Notes: generated from the sequence alone by a model not told the origin. A DNA stretch of 64,000 nt from Pyxicephalus adspersus (GCF_032062135.1 NC_092866.1:25707158-25771157); one strand, 5' to 3'; shown: positions 27,801 to 42,800, numbered from the stretch's first letter. Translations and numbers: made by a program.

Positions 27801-30800
27801 CACTCCTCTGAGCCATGTGAAGCCGCTTTGCAGGAGCTGGATCTTCATCTGGCCATGCAGCCACATCCAAGATGGCAGCGCCCCACATGTCAAGTAAGGT
27901 CTAATTAGCACACTCTTTCTCGCAGAGCTCTGTTGCCCATACCAAAGTGCCTCCTGGCAGCACACCAAGCAGTTCCCCAGGTTCTGATTCATCCAGCCCA
28001 GCTAAGTCTCTGAACTATTAGAGAAACACAGGAGTCAGATTGTACCACAACAGACAGTTCCTTGTCCAGCTCCACGGTTCAGTCTCCTACTGATACTGAG
28101 CTTAAAGGGCTTGTTAGAGGTATACCTACAAGAAGGGATTTGGAGTGCTAGGCTACCAGAACTGAGACAACTTTGCACAATGTGGTGGATGAGATGAAAC
28201 AACAGATGCTGACTACTAATAAGGTAGGTCTTACCCTAACTGAAAGTACTGACACTGTAAAATAGAGTTTGTAAAATTGCAATCTCCGTAAAAACATCAG
28301 ACTCCATGGTATCCCTAAATTCTTATCAGGTCCTGACTTGTGCGCTACTGTTACCACCATTCTAAACTCGGTCATCGGGCAACCCCCTATTACTGCCCTG
28401 GAGTTAGATAGACTACACAGAGTGGGCAATCCTCAAACCAAGATATCTACGAGATATCCTATTCGGAGTACACTTCTACAATCAAAAATGGGAAATAATG
28501 CACAGAGCCTGGCATTCAGCCCCAGCTCATTTTGATGGAGCCACAATGTCTCCACTTCCAGATCTATTTCTCTTTACCATACAGTTGCACTGGGGAATTT
28601 GTCCACTTTTCAGCGTGATCCGCCAAACAGAAGCTGAGTTTCATTAGGGCCATCCAATTCATCTAATATTCATCAAAGATTACTTCTTTGCTCCTCACAC
28701 ACCTGACCCACTAGCAGAGCTGTTCAGATTCTTGTACATTGACCCAGTATTTATTCCTGACTGGTTGGACTTTTTTGAGGACATGGTCAAAACAAGACTA
28801 GCCAGGCTAATAACACCTTGAGTTCACCGCAATAGATCCAGATGTCACCAACACCCTGCAGCAGCAAACTCTGTGGATTTAGCAGAAACCTGATCCAGGT
28901 ATTGTGGCTGATGCCATAGTAGGCCAAGCTATAGCCTCACAGGCTATTACATCCTATCACCTGACTCAAAATCTAGCGGGTGTGTGTGCGGTAATATTCT
29001 GGGTTCTTCCATGGCAATGTTTGGAAGTCCAAAGTGATATGGATGGCAGATATGTGTTCATGAAGAGTAAGGTTCAAGGTCAGGATTTTATTTTTACTTG
29101 TTTTACACGCCTAATGGTAATCAACACACTTATTTAGAGTAAGGCCCTTACTCAATTAACTCCGTAGTGAGTTGAGAATATTTAAAGCAGTTAGCAGTTG
29201 ACCCCCTTCTGGATGTTTCTAGAGGGTCATCCTACATGTCCTGCTCTGCCCTGTGAAGAATTAAAAATAATACTCCTAAATAGATTAAATTTCTTGGCCC
29301 AGAGGCTCTTTTCCACTCCTTTTCCATGCTCAATGCTTCATGTAAAAATATTAAATTTAACAAATTAAAAAATCTATATATTTAAAAAAAAATGTTTAAC
29401 TTTAAAATACATATTATACTCATACTAATATATATACTGTAAAATAAATGTTCTTGAAAACAATGTACTGCTTTTATCACATATAAATATAAAAAGTACA
29501 AGACATCTCTTACACTTGGTGAATGCCAAGTCCAATTGATTAGGAGGGTTATTGATAATATGCATATGGAAGATTTTACAGCTTCCATTTAGGGCACCTC
29601 AGAAATAAATTTGACTTTTTTAGATTTATTGGCATGATTTTTACTTTTTCACCTGAGTTTTACTTTACTGTTGTCAGACCATTCTTCTACTATAATCTTA
29701 GTTAAACTTAATATGTAAATTGTGTTCTAACAGTTCATTTTCATCAACCACCCCCCCTTCCTTTTTTCCATTTGTCCACTTTGTTCCCCTCCCTATCTTC
29801 CACCATTGTCCTGCATATCCCTTTATAAAATATTAAAAATTAAAATGTCAGAGCTAAATAAGATGTTTTAGTTTATCAGAGGTATTTTACCCAACTAGGG
29901 TTTTTGCACGGTCCTTATGTCTTGTGTACAAAATAAGCTAAACTATAATTAGTGTGTTAAAGTTTCTGTTGAAGTTTCTGTGACTCTGTGTTGATTTCTG
30001 TGTTTTATTTATTGCATTTATGTATAGATTTGCTCTGGAACAGTTCCTCATCTTTCTCTTGCTGTGCAAAATGTAAGTTTTTAGTAATATTGTATCCAGC
30101 TGTTTTAGTTATATATAAATAATTTTTAAAAAATCATTGACAGGTAGCAACATTTTTGAAATAATCACATATAATGTTCATGGTTATGTGTATAGCTAAC
30201 ATAAAGTAAAAAAAAAAAAAAAAAGACTTAAAGCTATAAACTATAGCCTTATCTTCAGTCTTGAACTAGCACAATATTGAAATTGCTAACTAACTGCATT
30301 TGACACTTTTAATAATAAGCTTCTAATAATGTGCATTTGAAGTTGCAGCTATATAGCCAGTGTTCACCTGATTCCTGGCTGAAGAATGTTCCGCATCACC
30401 TACACTTCTCCACCCCATTTTTACTATCTCTGGCCACTTCATTTATTAGAATTGTTCTGCATAACGTTAGTGTTTATATATAAATGCTGTCTACCTAAAT
30501 ATCCATTCTATCAGACAGACATTCATTAATTTTAATGAACATCAATCACTATACACTGGCGGCAGATAACGTAGTCATTATTTCAGTGACAATCCCAGTT
30601 GCCACACTTAAATCTCTATGCATCAGAAGACTTGAGGGTTGACATGACCTCGCCTCGATGGCTTACTTGGACAGTTCTGGCCATACATCCATTTTTTGGG
30701 CCAGTAATCCATCAAGTAAAATTATCTGGCATTTCAGGGCATGTCAGGTATTGTGATACTACCTGCTCTATCTGATCTTCTAACTGCCTGCCTTTATGCT

Positions 30801-33800
30801 GCCATCACTGCTGGGAGAAATCAGCCATCATTTTTAAAAGGCTAACAAGATGAGGCACTGTTCTAAGGAGACTGCACATTGCTTGCAGGTCCCCAGCATT
30901 ACCACAAAGATGTCTACTAGACTGAAGAACTGTGTAACCGTCTAGAGACATACCTGGCAATTCCTTATCTTTCTTCCTCCTGCTCTTCCTTCACATCCTG
31001 GTCATATAGCCAACTACACCACTTTCTGCTGTGGTGGACAAACTCCATAAAAGTTCCACTCCCCATTGAAACTTCCACAAATGACAAAGAATAAGAGTCT
31101 CCTTCTGTTTTCCCTGCTGCACGGGAAGTCCAGAATGGCTTCCAAAATGAAAATAGGAAAAGTAACATCACTAATACCACAGTTTTCTTGGTTTAAAGAT
31201 TTAGGCATCAACAAGAGACGAATGTCTCTAATAAGCTGTCATTGCCCTAGGTCAAAGAAACCAAAGCTTCACGTCTTTAAACAAAGTAGAGCAACTGCAG
31301 TACTGCAAGCCAGGGCAATTTTTTAGAAATTTAGTGACCTCCAGATTCAGCAAATTTGCAAAGCAGGAAACATGAGTGAATACATAACAGGACTTCTTTC
31401 TGTCTCCTATCACTGGTGGTATGCTTAGTAGAGATGCTACTGGTGCCCTCCCTTCTACTGCTACCCTTAGTTTGTGAATTCTAGAGTCTGAGTTGAGGAT
31501 TCTCTAGTGACTACTAGTATGTTTTAAGGTCCCCTATCCCTGCCAGTCTTTTCCACTACTTAATGTACAGCACTGCGGTATATGTTAGAGCTTTATAAAT
31601 AAAGTGTATATATATTGATAACACAACAACACAACAATTTAGGTGACTATGTTTAAACTGTCACACTGTTCCTAAGTAATTTCCAATAAGAACTTTCCCA
31701 AAAGAACTTTTCCCAAAGTACCATTTCAAAGTGCATTTTCCAAAGCACCTTTCCCATGGAAATTACCCCCATGCACCTTGCAAAAAGCACTGCCTCAACA
31801 AAGCCTCCATTGTTAATTGCCCCTTTTTTTCTAACTATCCTATCCTGTTTTATTTTGTTTTGTTTTCTAACTGTTCCTTTAGTGTTAGATGTAAGAGTGG
31901 CCTTCAAAAAAGCCTCTATTGATAGCCGCTCTTTATTTTCTATTTCTCTCTTTTCAAACTTTTGTAGTCTGACATTAGATGATCCAAGCATGGGTACTTT
32001 GGTTCACAAACAGGATATCTTAACTTGGAATTTAATTTTAAATCAGAGTTCTATTCTGAGGGCGAGATAACTCTGATGCAAGTGGCCTGAAACTATTTGC
32101 GCACCGCAACTGATGCAATTTAGGCTCATTAAATTATTTTAATGCATTGCTGCCCTCCCTTTCCTTGGAACTGCTTTTCCTCACCAACATACTCCTTAAT
32201 GATGGATCGCACTTACAACCATTTCTTTAATGGGTATTCTGTACAAGAACTATACAGTGTACACCAGCGTGGCTTCTCCCTTCTGTTCTACTCAGCTCCA
32301 TCCTTTGTTCTGATTAGTGATCACCTCGATCCAGGTCTGCACGTGCACAGCTCTGCAGACCAGCTTCCTACTATACTCCTCACCTAACAACCAATTTTCT
32401 TAATGTACTGGTTGTTAAGTGATGACCTGTATCTGTAAATTGTGTCCAGATGACCACTAGTGTACAGAATCTGACTTTGCTGCCAGTTCACCTGGTATTT
32501 ATCCTTGACTCAGGCATTCATTTTTGTTGAGATGAGTAGCAGTATTGTTACAGAAAGAAACTGGTGGGGTTGGGGGCCATCAAAAGGTCGATCTGTAGTC
32601 ATAGGCCCTCTTTGGTTCCAAAGTCTTTATAATTTATGAACAGATAAAAAACAACATTTGTCATACAACTGAACCTTTGGGCATACCACTTACAACTTAT
32701 AGATCATATAAAAACCATGTGGTGTATACATTTTAAAAATGGGTCTATAAATGCAAACTTTAGCCCATTTTCTAGTAATTTACAGAATTAATGTTTTAAA
32801 CCCCAACTGTAGATGTAAACCTAAACATTAGCTGTCTGTGAGTTAAATGTACTATATTTACAGTACCCAACTTCTTTCTAAATATTCCTTTTTAAAAGAA
32901 AAGCTTATTTATAAGACCATTTCTGTCTTTCCAACATCTTTCCTGTCACAGACAGAGCAAAGGATCTCATAATTCTTCTGAACAAAAAGTTGTTCATTAT
33001 TGCAAGAACACAAAACCCCATGACATGGCTACCACTATTCACAAAAATCAGGCTGGTGAGAGATTCACATTCCTCACACCTCAGGTCAGCAATTTCTTTC
33101 CGCACACAAAATGTTAGGCTTTTGCAAAACACACGCTGACTTTTTTCTAGCAATTTAAATATGAGATAAACCAAATATATTTAATAAAAGCATAGTATTT
33201 CTTTATGTTGCAATACAATCCACATCTGACTGTATGGTATGCCACCCATTCTTACTCCCTTTATGAACTTCTTTATCCATTTATGTTGCAATACAATCCA
33301 CATTTGACTGTGTATGGTATGTCCGGTATTTTAGATGGACTCGTTGAACAAATTTGAACTTGGTAATTATATGTTCACTATCCCTTTGTTCCAACTGACT
33401 CCACATTGATATTCATTGCCCTGCTAAACACTCCCCTATCCAGGTTTAACTGATCTCTCAAATTCCTTGTTACTTACATCGGTCCAGCCATATCAGAGCC
33501 CAAAAGCACCACTATTTAAACATCAGGCACAGTCACATGCTCAAATTCCAAGTGCCAAAAGTACAATGAGATTTTAACAAAGGGTGAGTTTGGGGAGATT
33601 TAGTCTCACTTCTCACTGTTGCATCGCCATAACTATAAGTTAGGGAAAAAAATTCCCCTGAAGGATGTAGACCGAAAACAAATAACCTAACAAGGGTTTT
33701 AATCCTTTTCTACAGTACGCTACTTTAAAACATTTACAGTGTTCTGCAGTTGTCTCTGGAATTCTGGATATCAGTTTCTGTGCCAAATCCTAACGAATGG

Positions 33801-36800
33801 CCATTCATTCTTGCCTTATTCATTCTTGGATTTGACCACAACTTGTGAGCTTTTGCTTGTTCACCTGCTTTTTTAGAAATGACCAAAGGTTCACAATGGG
33901 ATTAGGACCTGGAGTTTCCTGGCCCCAGGTTTCAAAATTTAAATGTTATGATCTCTGGGCCACTTCTTTATCACTTTTCGCCCTGTGACACGCCCTACTC
34001 CATCTTGCCGGAAATACACAGATCATTACAAAATCATTACACCTGAATTGTTGGGAGAAGTTGCTCTTGGAGAATGTTTGATACCATTTTTAATCCTTCC
34101 AGTGTTTTTGGGCTGAATTGTGAGCCAATTTCCTTGAATGAGAAGCAACCATACGCATGGACTGTCCCATTCTACTGTTCAATCTTTGTGCTGCAAAATT
34201 TCAGTCTGTGTTTAAAGCTGTGTTCTAGAAAATAGTGGCTTCTTAGCTGGCGTTCTTAACCCAAGGTCCAAAAGTCTTTGCACACACACCCACATTAATG
34301 ACTTGCTAAATAGTTCCTTCAGGTGCAATGTTATTCACAACATTTATTTTGCATATGCACAATAATTATTGCATTTGACTACACAAGCTTCTAAAGCTAA
34401 CAATTGCTAACTCAAGAAGATATTCAGGCACATCTGCCCATATTTAAAGCAATCTGCCCTTATAATTCAATTAGGATTTAGCTCTACTTGTTCACACCTC
34501 CACCTGTGCTAATATGACTATAATACAATAAAGTTAGCTGATCCATTTTTGCCAGGGCCAAAATACAGCAAAATGATTCTTTTGGGATCAAGATAAAAAA
34601 AGCAAACTTTTTACAGTAACAAAGTCCTTTGCGATTAATTATTATGCATGTGATCACTCACAATAATCTAAAAGCAATGTGAATTGCCACCACAAAAACT
34701 GAAGCGTAGTTTGCAACGTTTGTCAATTCTGTAAGTAGAATATAATTATTATGGGCACCAGCAATTTATGATGCCTGGGGAGCTTGACTGTGGTAGCCTG
34801 TGCACAACTTTCTGTTTGGCACTATCTCTTTACTTCCTTTTTTGTTAAATTTTATTTTGTAGCACATCATGAAAATAAAAAATAAATAAAGTCTGTCTAA
34901 CACAAACATGAACAATAACTTTACTGAAATCTCTAATGTGATCTAATGTTCACCTTAAGCTATAATAAAAGAGAAATACATTATTTAAAATACATAGGGC
35001 TTAACTGACAAATATATTTTTTTATATTTTACAAAATGAATATGCAATATCCAGCACTTAGATAAGTGAAGAAAGAATACAAACTAATAGGAGAGCTAAA
35101 CAAACAGCAAGATTGAGATGAGCAAAAAAGAATAGCATGACCTAATTAAAAATTGGACTGTCATATTAAAAGTTAGGTAGTTGTAAACTTTCATATTTGA
35201 AGCCCTCTATGAGACTTTTTATATTTATCCGAATCTGACGTAGTCAAGAGGTTAAATATAATCTACATACTATTTGTATTTGAATATATTTTTTATTACA
35301 TATAGCCTGCATCTTTTTTATCCATCCAAAAGTGATCTTTAATATTTTTTTTACTGTTCCATCTAACAGAACTCATGCAGGGAGGCTATTGCAAGAGTTT
35401 CATGTTACCTTCTTTCTGTAAAAAAAAAAAACTTTTTAGAAATGCCTAGGTAGCAGTTTTAAAACTTTTAGGGCTTTTTGCATTAGGAGGATCCTGGTTG
35501 ATTTTTCCACTTGCTCTCTCACTGTCTGCTAAGTGCTATGCACTGCTTTGCTGTTTCTTGCTAAGCACACTATAGTCACCTAGTCTCAATATACTAAATC
35601 TCACACCTGTATAGACAACATATGTAGCCTTTTAGGATATGTGATGTGGATATCCCAGCAATATAGGAATATGTCCAAATAAGACATAGGAAAGTGGCGC
35701 GATGAGGACATCAATAGGAAAATGGACTAGTAAGTATTTCTTCTTTTAAATTTTTTACGGTATTTTTTCTTACTGATAAATATTTGGATCAGTAGGTTTT
35801 AGTTTTTGATCAACAGGTGGAAGATCAATGTAAGTTTTGATATTAAATCTAATAAAAATATGTGTACAAAACCTGGACCATATTTATAGTATGTAAAACA
35901 TTTTTCCAGTAGGGTGGACGGGGATGGTGGTGGTAAATTTTAAAGCCTTGCAAGACTGGAGAAGATATACTTTAATCAGTATATCCTGGGTAATCTATCA
36001 AACCTGAAATGGATTTCTTTAAAAAATATTCATCTGCCTGGGTGCAGACGAATGGTGTATTTTCTATATTCTACCAGCAGCAGTTGACATTTAAGAAAAG
36101 CTCTTATTACTTTAAGAAAATGTTCATGCCTAAAGTAAATGTGGTTGCAGAAAGATATAAATTCTGCTAGCATGCACAGCATAATGGAGAAATCACAGTA
36201 TAATATATTGTTGCTTTATAGTTAGTTGTTACCTGTGAGTTTGTTGCTTTAACAGATGATATGAGAGTACAAAGTAGAAAAAAATAACCTTAGCCTAGAT
36301 TAGAAAATACTGCTTTTGGAACATGACTTAACTGTTGCAAAAGCTTTTGCAATTTCAAGCCAATGTAATGTAAAACCGTTGTGACCGAGGCAAAAAACCT
36401 ACGTCAGTGGACTACTGGCACTAGCTGTGTAATAGCTAAAGCTTGGCTGGAATTGGGTAATACAACAGGACAGTGATCCCAAACACACCAAAAAACCTCT
36501 AACAGAATGGCTAAAAAGAAAAGAATGAAGTTGTTGCAATGGCCTAGTCAAAGTCGGCAATCAGTCCAAATGTACACATATATAAAAAAACTAAATTTCA
36601 GACAAAGAGCTAAATACACAGCTGAATATATACTGTATTAGGCATTGTATTATAGTCATTGTCATTATAAGCACAGCCAGTCTGCTGACCTTACTTTACA
36701 CTGCTGCAGTTACAGTGCAACTAAATTCCCATCTAAAAAAATTGCAATATACATTGACTGGTGCGTGCAAAGGCCAGTGTATAACAGGGCAAGCCGGGTA

Positions 36801-39800
36801 CTTGGAATTAACTACCACACTATATGATGTACAGGGATAGAGAGATTCTTAGAGACAGATATCAAGTACAGTTGTAAACAACCATCAATAACAAATAGCT
36901 GGGTAAGTATGGGGGGTGGGCGAGGATAGGAGGATCTAACCAACCCCTAAAATTGCATGAACAATTGAGAAAGTGCTACCAAACACAATTCAACCATCTG
37001 CGAAGGAGGAAGTAGGTGGAGTCCAGTGATAGGCATTGGGACTGATTTAATAAAGGCCGGAGAAGATCCACTTTCATCAGTGAAGCTAGGTGATCCACCA
37101 AACCAGGAATGGATCTGGTCCAGGATTCAAAACATTTGCTAGCAAATAGCAAATGACTTTGAAAAAATATATTCCAGATTTGCTGGATCACCCAGTTTCA
37201 CTGATAAAAGCGTATTCTTTCCAGCCTTGAAGAGCTTTAATAAATCAGGCCTATTGTGTTTGAGTGTGAGGAAGTAGGTCAGTCACATCCGCTTTGCGGT
37301 CTGTGAAGCTTTCTGTGTTTAGGAGATATAAGGTGGAAGGGTGGGAACAGTAATCACTTTGTTCAGATTTGAAAGGTTTAATATGGAACTCCCACAAAAG
37401 ACCGCTGAAACACCAATATAGTCCTAAGTTATGTACACATTCTAAATGATTGCCTCAAATGAAAATCTAGCATTAGTACAGTAGTCCCCTGATGTAGTTT
37501 TGCGATCCACCACAATGAACCACTGGAGGACTGAAATGGGGCAACTGCTGTCATATCCAATACAGAAAGACATAGCAGGGTGCCTCACAATCATCCTCCT
37601 TCTTCTCCTTTTCATAAAATTCAACAGCTCCATGTATACAGTATTTGTTGGTTCTACTGTCTCTAGAAAACATGAAAGATTGTTTCAAGCGACAGAAATG
37701 TAAAGCCTGCTTTAAACTAATAACTGATAAAACCACAAACATTTACAAACACTACAATGATTTACTGTAATGATACAGAGATATGCAGAAGTAATTGGTA
37801 AAAACTGCAAGGCAGGGATGAGCTCAATAATACTGGAAGTGTTGGTTTCCCAGAAGATTTATTGGGAAAAAATGGGACAGCATATTTCATGAACAAAGAT
37901 TCCTTTAGCAGTGCAGGCATCAGGAAAGGTTTACACGTATACACTTTTTTTTTTACCTCATCCTGCCTTAGTAACTTAGAATGGAATAGTGACAGGGTCA
38001 TTTCAAAATTGGCCTCTGCTGTGATCCCAGTTGGCTTTGTCCTTGTCTCTCTTTCTTCATACAACCTTTTTCAATGTTTATGTTTATACGATTTCACCTA
38101 TATTTACAACTGCCTCAGTGAGCTGCTGTTAATATTAATAAATGGTATTAATATAGCACCAACATATTACGTAGCATTGTACATATCCACCTACAACCTG
38201 CTTCTCTCCTTAACTAAATTTTTGATACTGCCCATACCTCCGATTTCAATCAGACACATCCAAGCCCCTCGCTAGTCATTTTCCACCATCATCACATACT
38301 TGGTGAATATTATACTAGCCCTATTTTCCCACTGTGACCTGTATTCCTGCCTGAATTCACCTTGATCTTGCCTTGACCTTTGACTTTCCAGGGGTTTTTA
38401 TATTTTTAAATACAGTACACAATTCAGCAGAAAAGTATTTGTGTTGCACCTCACTGCATTAACTCATCATTTTGCCATATAGTTTTGTCCAGTACATTAA
38501 TCTTACTCATAGTGTTTTCTATTAAAACAATAATTATTCTCTATTTGGCTCAAGCTTCTGATGCAATACCTTTCTGGAGTTTCACCTGGCCTGTTTTCTG
38601 ACTTTAACTGACTCATATGGATATACATTTCAACTCCATACCGAGATCTAAAATATAACTTGGGGAGTTTGCATGCATATTAAAAATACAATAAAATATT
38701 TCAAAAGATGGCTGTATATAACACAAAAGTGGGTAATCAAGGCAGCATGTTTGAAAATATGTAGATATGTAGCAATAATATAAGTACAAAATATCTGTTG
38801 ATCTTTTATATCCTTTTATATATGTATACATTTTTTTTTGCTGTTACCATATATACTCAAGTATAAGTCAATCCAAGTATAAGCCGAGGTACCAATTTTT
38901 ACCTTGGAAAACAGAAAAAATGAATTGACTCGAGTATAGGTCGAGGTTGGGAAATGCTGCAGCTACTGCCAAGTTTCACTTCTACAAGGAAGGTTCACTT
39001 CTTTTTTATAACCTATCTGTTCCCACTGAATCCAGAGCATTTTTTCTTTTAGCTCTGGTTCAGAAGATCTGAAACTTTTCTCTAGGCTCACTGTGTGTGT
39101 GAGTGTGTGTGTGAAGTAGAGTAACATACAGTTTCAGATAATGCTGCCCTGTCTCATCACATTCAGTAGAGACAGAGCAGCGTTATCTGAAACTGTAGGA
39201 AACTGACTCCTTGCATAGTATGCCCTGCTAGCAGCTGTGATCCCATGAACCTGAGCACCTATAAACAAAAGTGCTCTGAATTCAGTGGGGGTATATTCAG
39301 TGGGGGTATATTCAGTGGGGTATCTGTACATTATAGCTGACAAAAGGGCCTGTGACGTCACTTAGTCACGCCTGGGGTGGAGCAAGCTACTTCGGCACAC
39401 AGAAGAGGACTACAAGCCGCATGTACCTGAGGGGTCTGGTGGGCGCCACTGCACTGTCACTAATATTGGAATCTGCCAGAAACATTTTATTATTGTGTCA
39501 GCCGGAGTTTGCGAGGGCAGGAGCGGGAATCGGCTGGCAGAGTGTGCCTTTCTGGAGAGACCCATGGACCTGACTGGAGTATAAGCCGAAGGTGACTTTT
39601 TCAGCACACTTCGGGTCAGCTTATACTCGGGTATATACGATATTAGCTAAATGTTTCATTTACAGTTTCAGGGTCATGCTGCAGCATGCCCGCACATATT
39701 GTAAGCGATATATATAGGACTTTCACCCTCATGTATTAAGTTTAGGCATCTTCTACCTCAGTAATTGACAACAATTCACACCTTCAAACATGCAACTCAA

Positions 39801-42800
39801 ACAGTTAAGACCTGTCCCAGACTTCAGGATCGTTCAGATTTATGAATGATTATGGAAATGAAACTAGGGTATTTTCAGAAAATTGTACACCTCCTTCTGT
39901 TCTTGGATAATTAACGTCTGCCTTCACATATTAGATAACAGCACAAGGTTTATACTGAGATAACTGAAATACTTGTTTGGCTTTAAATGTGAAGGTATCT
40001 CCCAAAAGCTTAATGGAACTGCAAAAGCTACATTGTGGGTTTCAGGGCATTATAGAACAAGCTGAGCTGAATATGACTAACTACTTCTAGCTATGCCATA
40101 GATAAATCAGAGCCTTCATTAACATAAATTAAGAAGTTTTAGACAACACTTCTCATAATAACTATATTTTAAACATCTAGTAACTTATTGTGCTCCAAAA
40201 AGAATACAACTTAAGTTCCATGTAAATGGGTTCCCTGGACTTTTTTTTGAAAGGAAGAGTATTTTGTGGCACTCATAAACTGCATGCAAATTCTGGTTAT
40301 ATTTGGGAATGTATGACCTAATCCTGAACTAGCAACCTTTTAACCAGCAATCTTTAAACTCCCATGGTTTATATTCATCCATCAATACTCCATCTATGAC
40401 CAGCATCTCCCTCTTTTGTTCCCTCTAGCAGTTTTTTCCTTATGCACTACATTTAATTAACATTTTATTCCAAAATAATTTAGATTTTATTCTATGAAAA
40501 AGTACTACAGTTCTAAAAAAGTTAACACTTGTAATGATTTTGCTGAACTTTATAATATATGTAAATGGGCATCCACAAACAAAGCTCCTTATTATCTACA
40601 ACTTTATAATGTGGTAATAACTCATGACATAAAAATACAGCCATCACACTATGAAGTCTGTTTCTAAATGTTTAAACTAAGAGTTACCCATTGTTCACCC
40701 AAAATATACATATTTGTTACATTGGATCAGTTAGAAAATGTAGGAATCAAAAAATAAAGTTGATTCACCAATTTTGTAATTTAATCCAATGTGAAAAATG
40801 TGACAATTATTAAATGTGTGAACTTTAACTCATGAATCATACATTTTCCATCCAAAGTGAGAAATGTGTGAATATTGGGTAAAAGTTGTCTGATTTTTGG
40901 GTGAAACACACACACATATGCAGTGTGACAGATGAGTGTGATTCACCAAAAGGAATAAAAATCTTTGACACATTGTTCATACAGGTATTTCATCTGCCAT
41001 TAATTGAATAAGCAGTTTTAAATAAGTGTCAATGAACAAATGATTAAATACAGATATAAAAAACACTAACGTTCATAAAAACATTTTTAAATGTATTTAC
41101 TCATATAGTTAATTACCAGAATGTGTTTTGGTTTCAGCAGCCCTTCTAGGGGGAGTTATTCAGACTTAAAGTAGGAGAAGCACCAAAAAACAATCAGTTG
41201 TGCTGCAGAGCACTTGAGCAGAAAAATAGAGGTTATTAATCCATTGCTAATCCTTTACTGCCCAACCAGAGTTTGGCTTGCCCTAACCTTATTGCCTAAC
41301 CCTACTGCCTAACTGCAGTGACAAATAGTGGGCAGAAACAGTTGGAAAACAGTTGGAACAGTTGGAAAAAAATATATATATTTATACATATTTGTTTGTA
41401 TTTGTCTGGAATTATGTATAGGGAAGCTTTTCAGCCCTCTTAGATGTTGTACAAATAATAATCTTTCTTTTTCTATCTTCACTGGTGACAACCTTCACTA
41501 CTATTTTATTATTATTATTGTTTTAGACATTTGATATGAAATCTCTCCAAAGTGAGGGCAAACTAAACATTTAAATGTGCACACTGGATACATTTACCAC
41601 TCATTTATTTTCTATTCCTGAGAAAATGGGGACTGTTTTTGCTTAGCTGTTCCTAATTTCAAAGCTTTCTGAAGCACTGACCCCAGCATACTGATATTCA
41701 GAATGGAGCCAGAAAGCCTGATCATACTTTTGTCTGCATACTTATATTCTATTAGTACACATTTCCTTAAAAACCTAAATCCAGGCTCCAGCTTAAAAAT
41801 TAATTACTGTCAGTGTCATGTCCAAGTAACATCTCTATTTATACAATTTTACTAAATTATCAATAAAATTGTAACTTTTTTTAACACTTCTATAACCAGG
41901 TGCCTAATACAGAGCCTTCTTGTTCTTCCTCTCGTCAATCTATCTTTTTCCTTGTTTGTTGATTAGAATTAAGGCTTGGCAATAATCTGAATCTCTTTGG
42001 AGATTATTTAGGTTTAAATTTACCTAGTGCATCATTATCTACATGCTCACCATACAATTTATTATATCTCATGGACAGAAAATGAGAAAAATCTTAACTG
42101 GCTTCTGGTACATGAAATATTTTATCAATGCAAACCTTTCTTGGGCATCTAATCCTGAATCAAAAACAGGTGACTACTACTCTTTAGAGGTTCTTTTACA
42201 CGGGTCCAGGGTTTTCCAACAAACTGACTTTTTAAATCTATTAACGGCTTTAAGCAAACCTACATATATGCACAGAAGTTATTGCAAGGCACATACCATA
42301 CCAGCTCAGATTCACAACAGCAACTCAAAAATGCAGCATATACAGAAAATTGTGCAACTGCCTGCAACAGCGGTGCCTGACTTGCTTAACAATTCCTGCA
42401 TTTCATAAATTATTAAATTGTTTTAATGTGCACCTCTACTAACAGGAACATGCCAGCCGCCATTGCTGGCCACCACCAGACAATACCTGATTCTCTGGAT
42501 ATCCCTGGCTTAAAAAATTGACTCAGAACAAGTCAGAGCAAAACAAATGTTGCCTTTCATACATTAAGGTGAAGAACAGCAATTAGCATTTTAAAAGGTG
42601 AGATCAGCAATAGTATATTGCTTGATCTCTGAGTAAAGGTTTTTGTAAACTTTTGTAAATAAAAGAAATATGTAATAAATGTTGGTTGATGGTTCTTACC
42701 GCCTCCATTTTTATAGCAGAGATAAGGGAATCTCCAAACATTGGCCAGGTCCACTGAAAAACCAACAACTGATAGAAGAAAGTCAATTTTCTTGCCCCAG

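Larger units (their letters stand above)
27432..42699 (-). other. SLC6A2 intron after coding exon 1 (15.3 kb)
   Basis: Bounded by GTAAGA at 42699 and a T-rich CAAG acceptor at 27432. Holds an L1 remnant (about 27.8-29.3 kb), a TTAA-element fragment (29.35-29.5 kb), a poly(A) tract (30206-30224), a short 'ttaatgtacag' repeat (31.5 kb), two Tc1-like fragments (33.7-34.3 and 36.4-36.6 kb), two foldback elements (35.9 and 37.0 kb) and a TIR element (38.85-39.64 kb). The segments 29.9-31.5, 34.6-35.9, 37.3-38.8 and 39.7-42.6 kb show no coding exon or RNA gene that I can support. Confidence 0.9.

Noticed and set aside
27576..27992. 138-codon ORF on the minus strand
   Set aside because: Sits antisense to the L1 remnant and overlaps its 5' part; no splice context with SLC6A2.
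31653..31991. Opposed ORFs of about 104-112 codons
   Set aside because: Sequence is made of short repetitive 'cccaaag/ttcccaa' units that keep several frames open; no protein features.
37862..38275. 137-codon ORF on the plus strand
   Set aside because: No recognisable domain, overlaps a 100-codon ORF on the other strand and runs into a core-like repeat fragment; probably chance in AT-rich intron.
42043..42408. 121-codon ORF on the plus strand inside the first coding intron
   Set aside because: No domain or similarity recognised, no supporting splice or promoter context.
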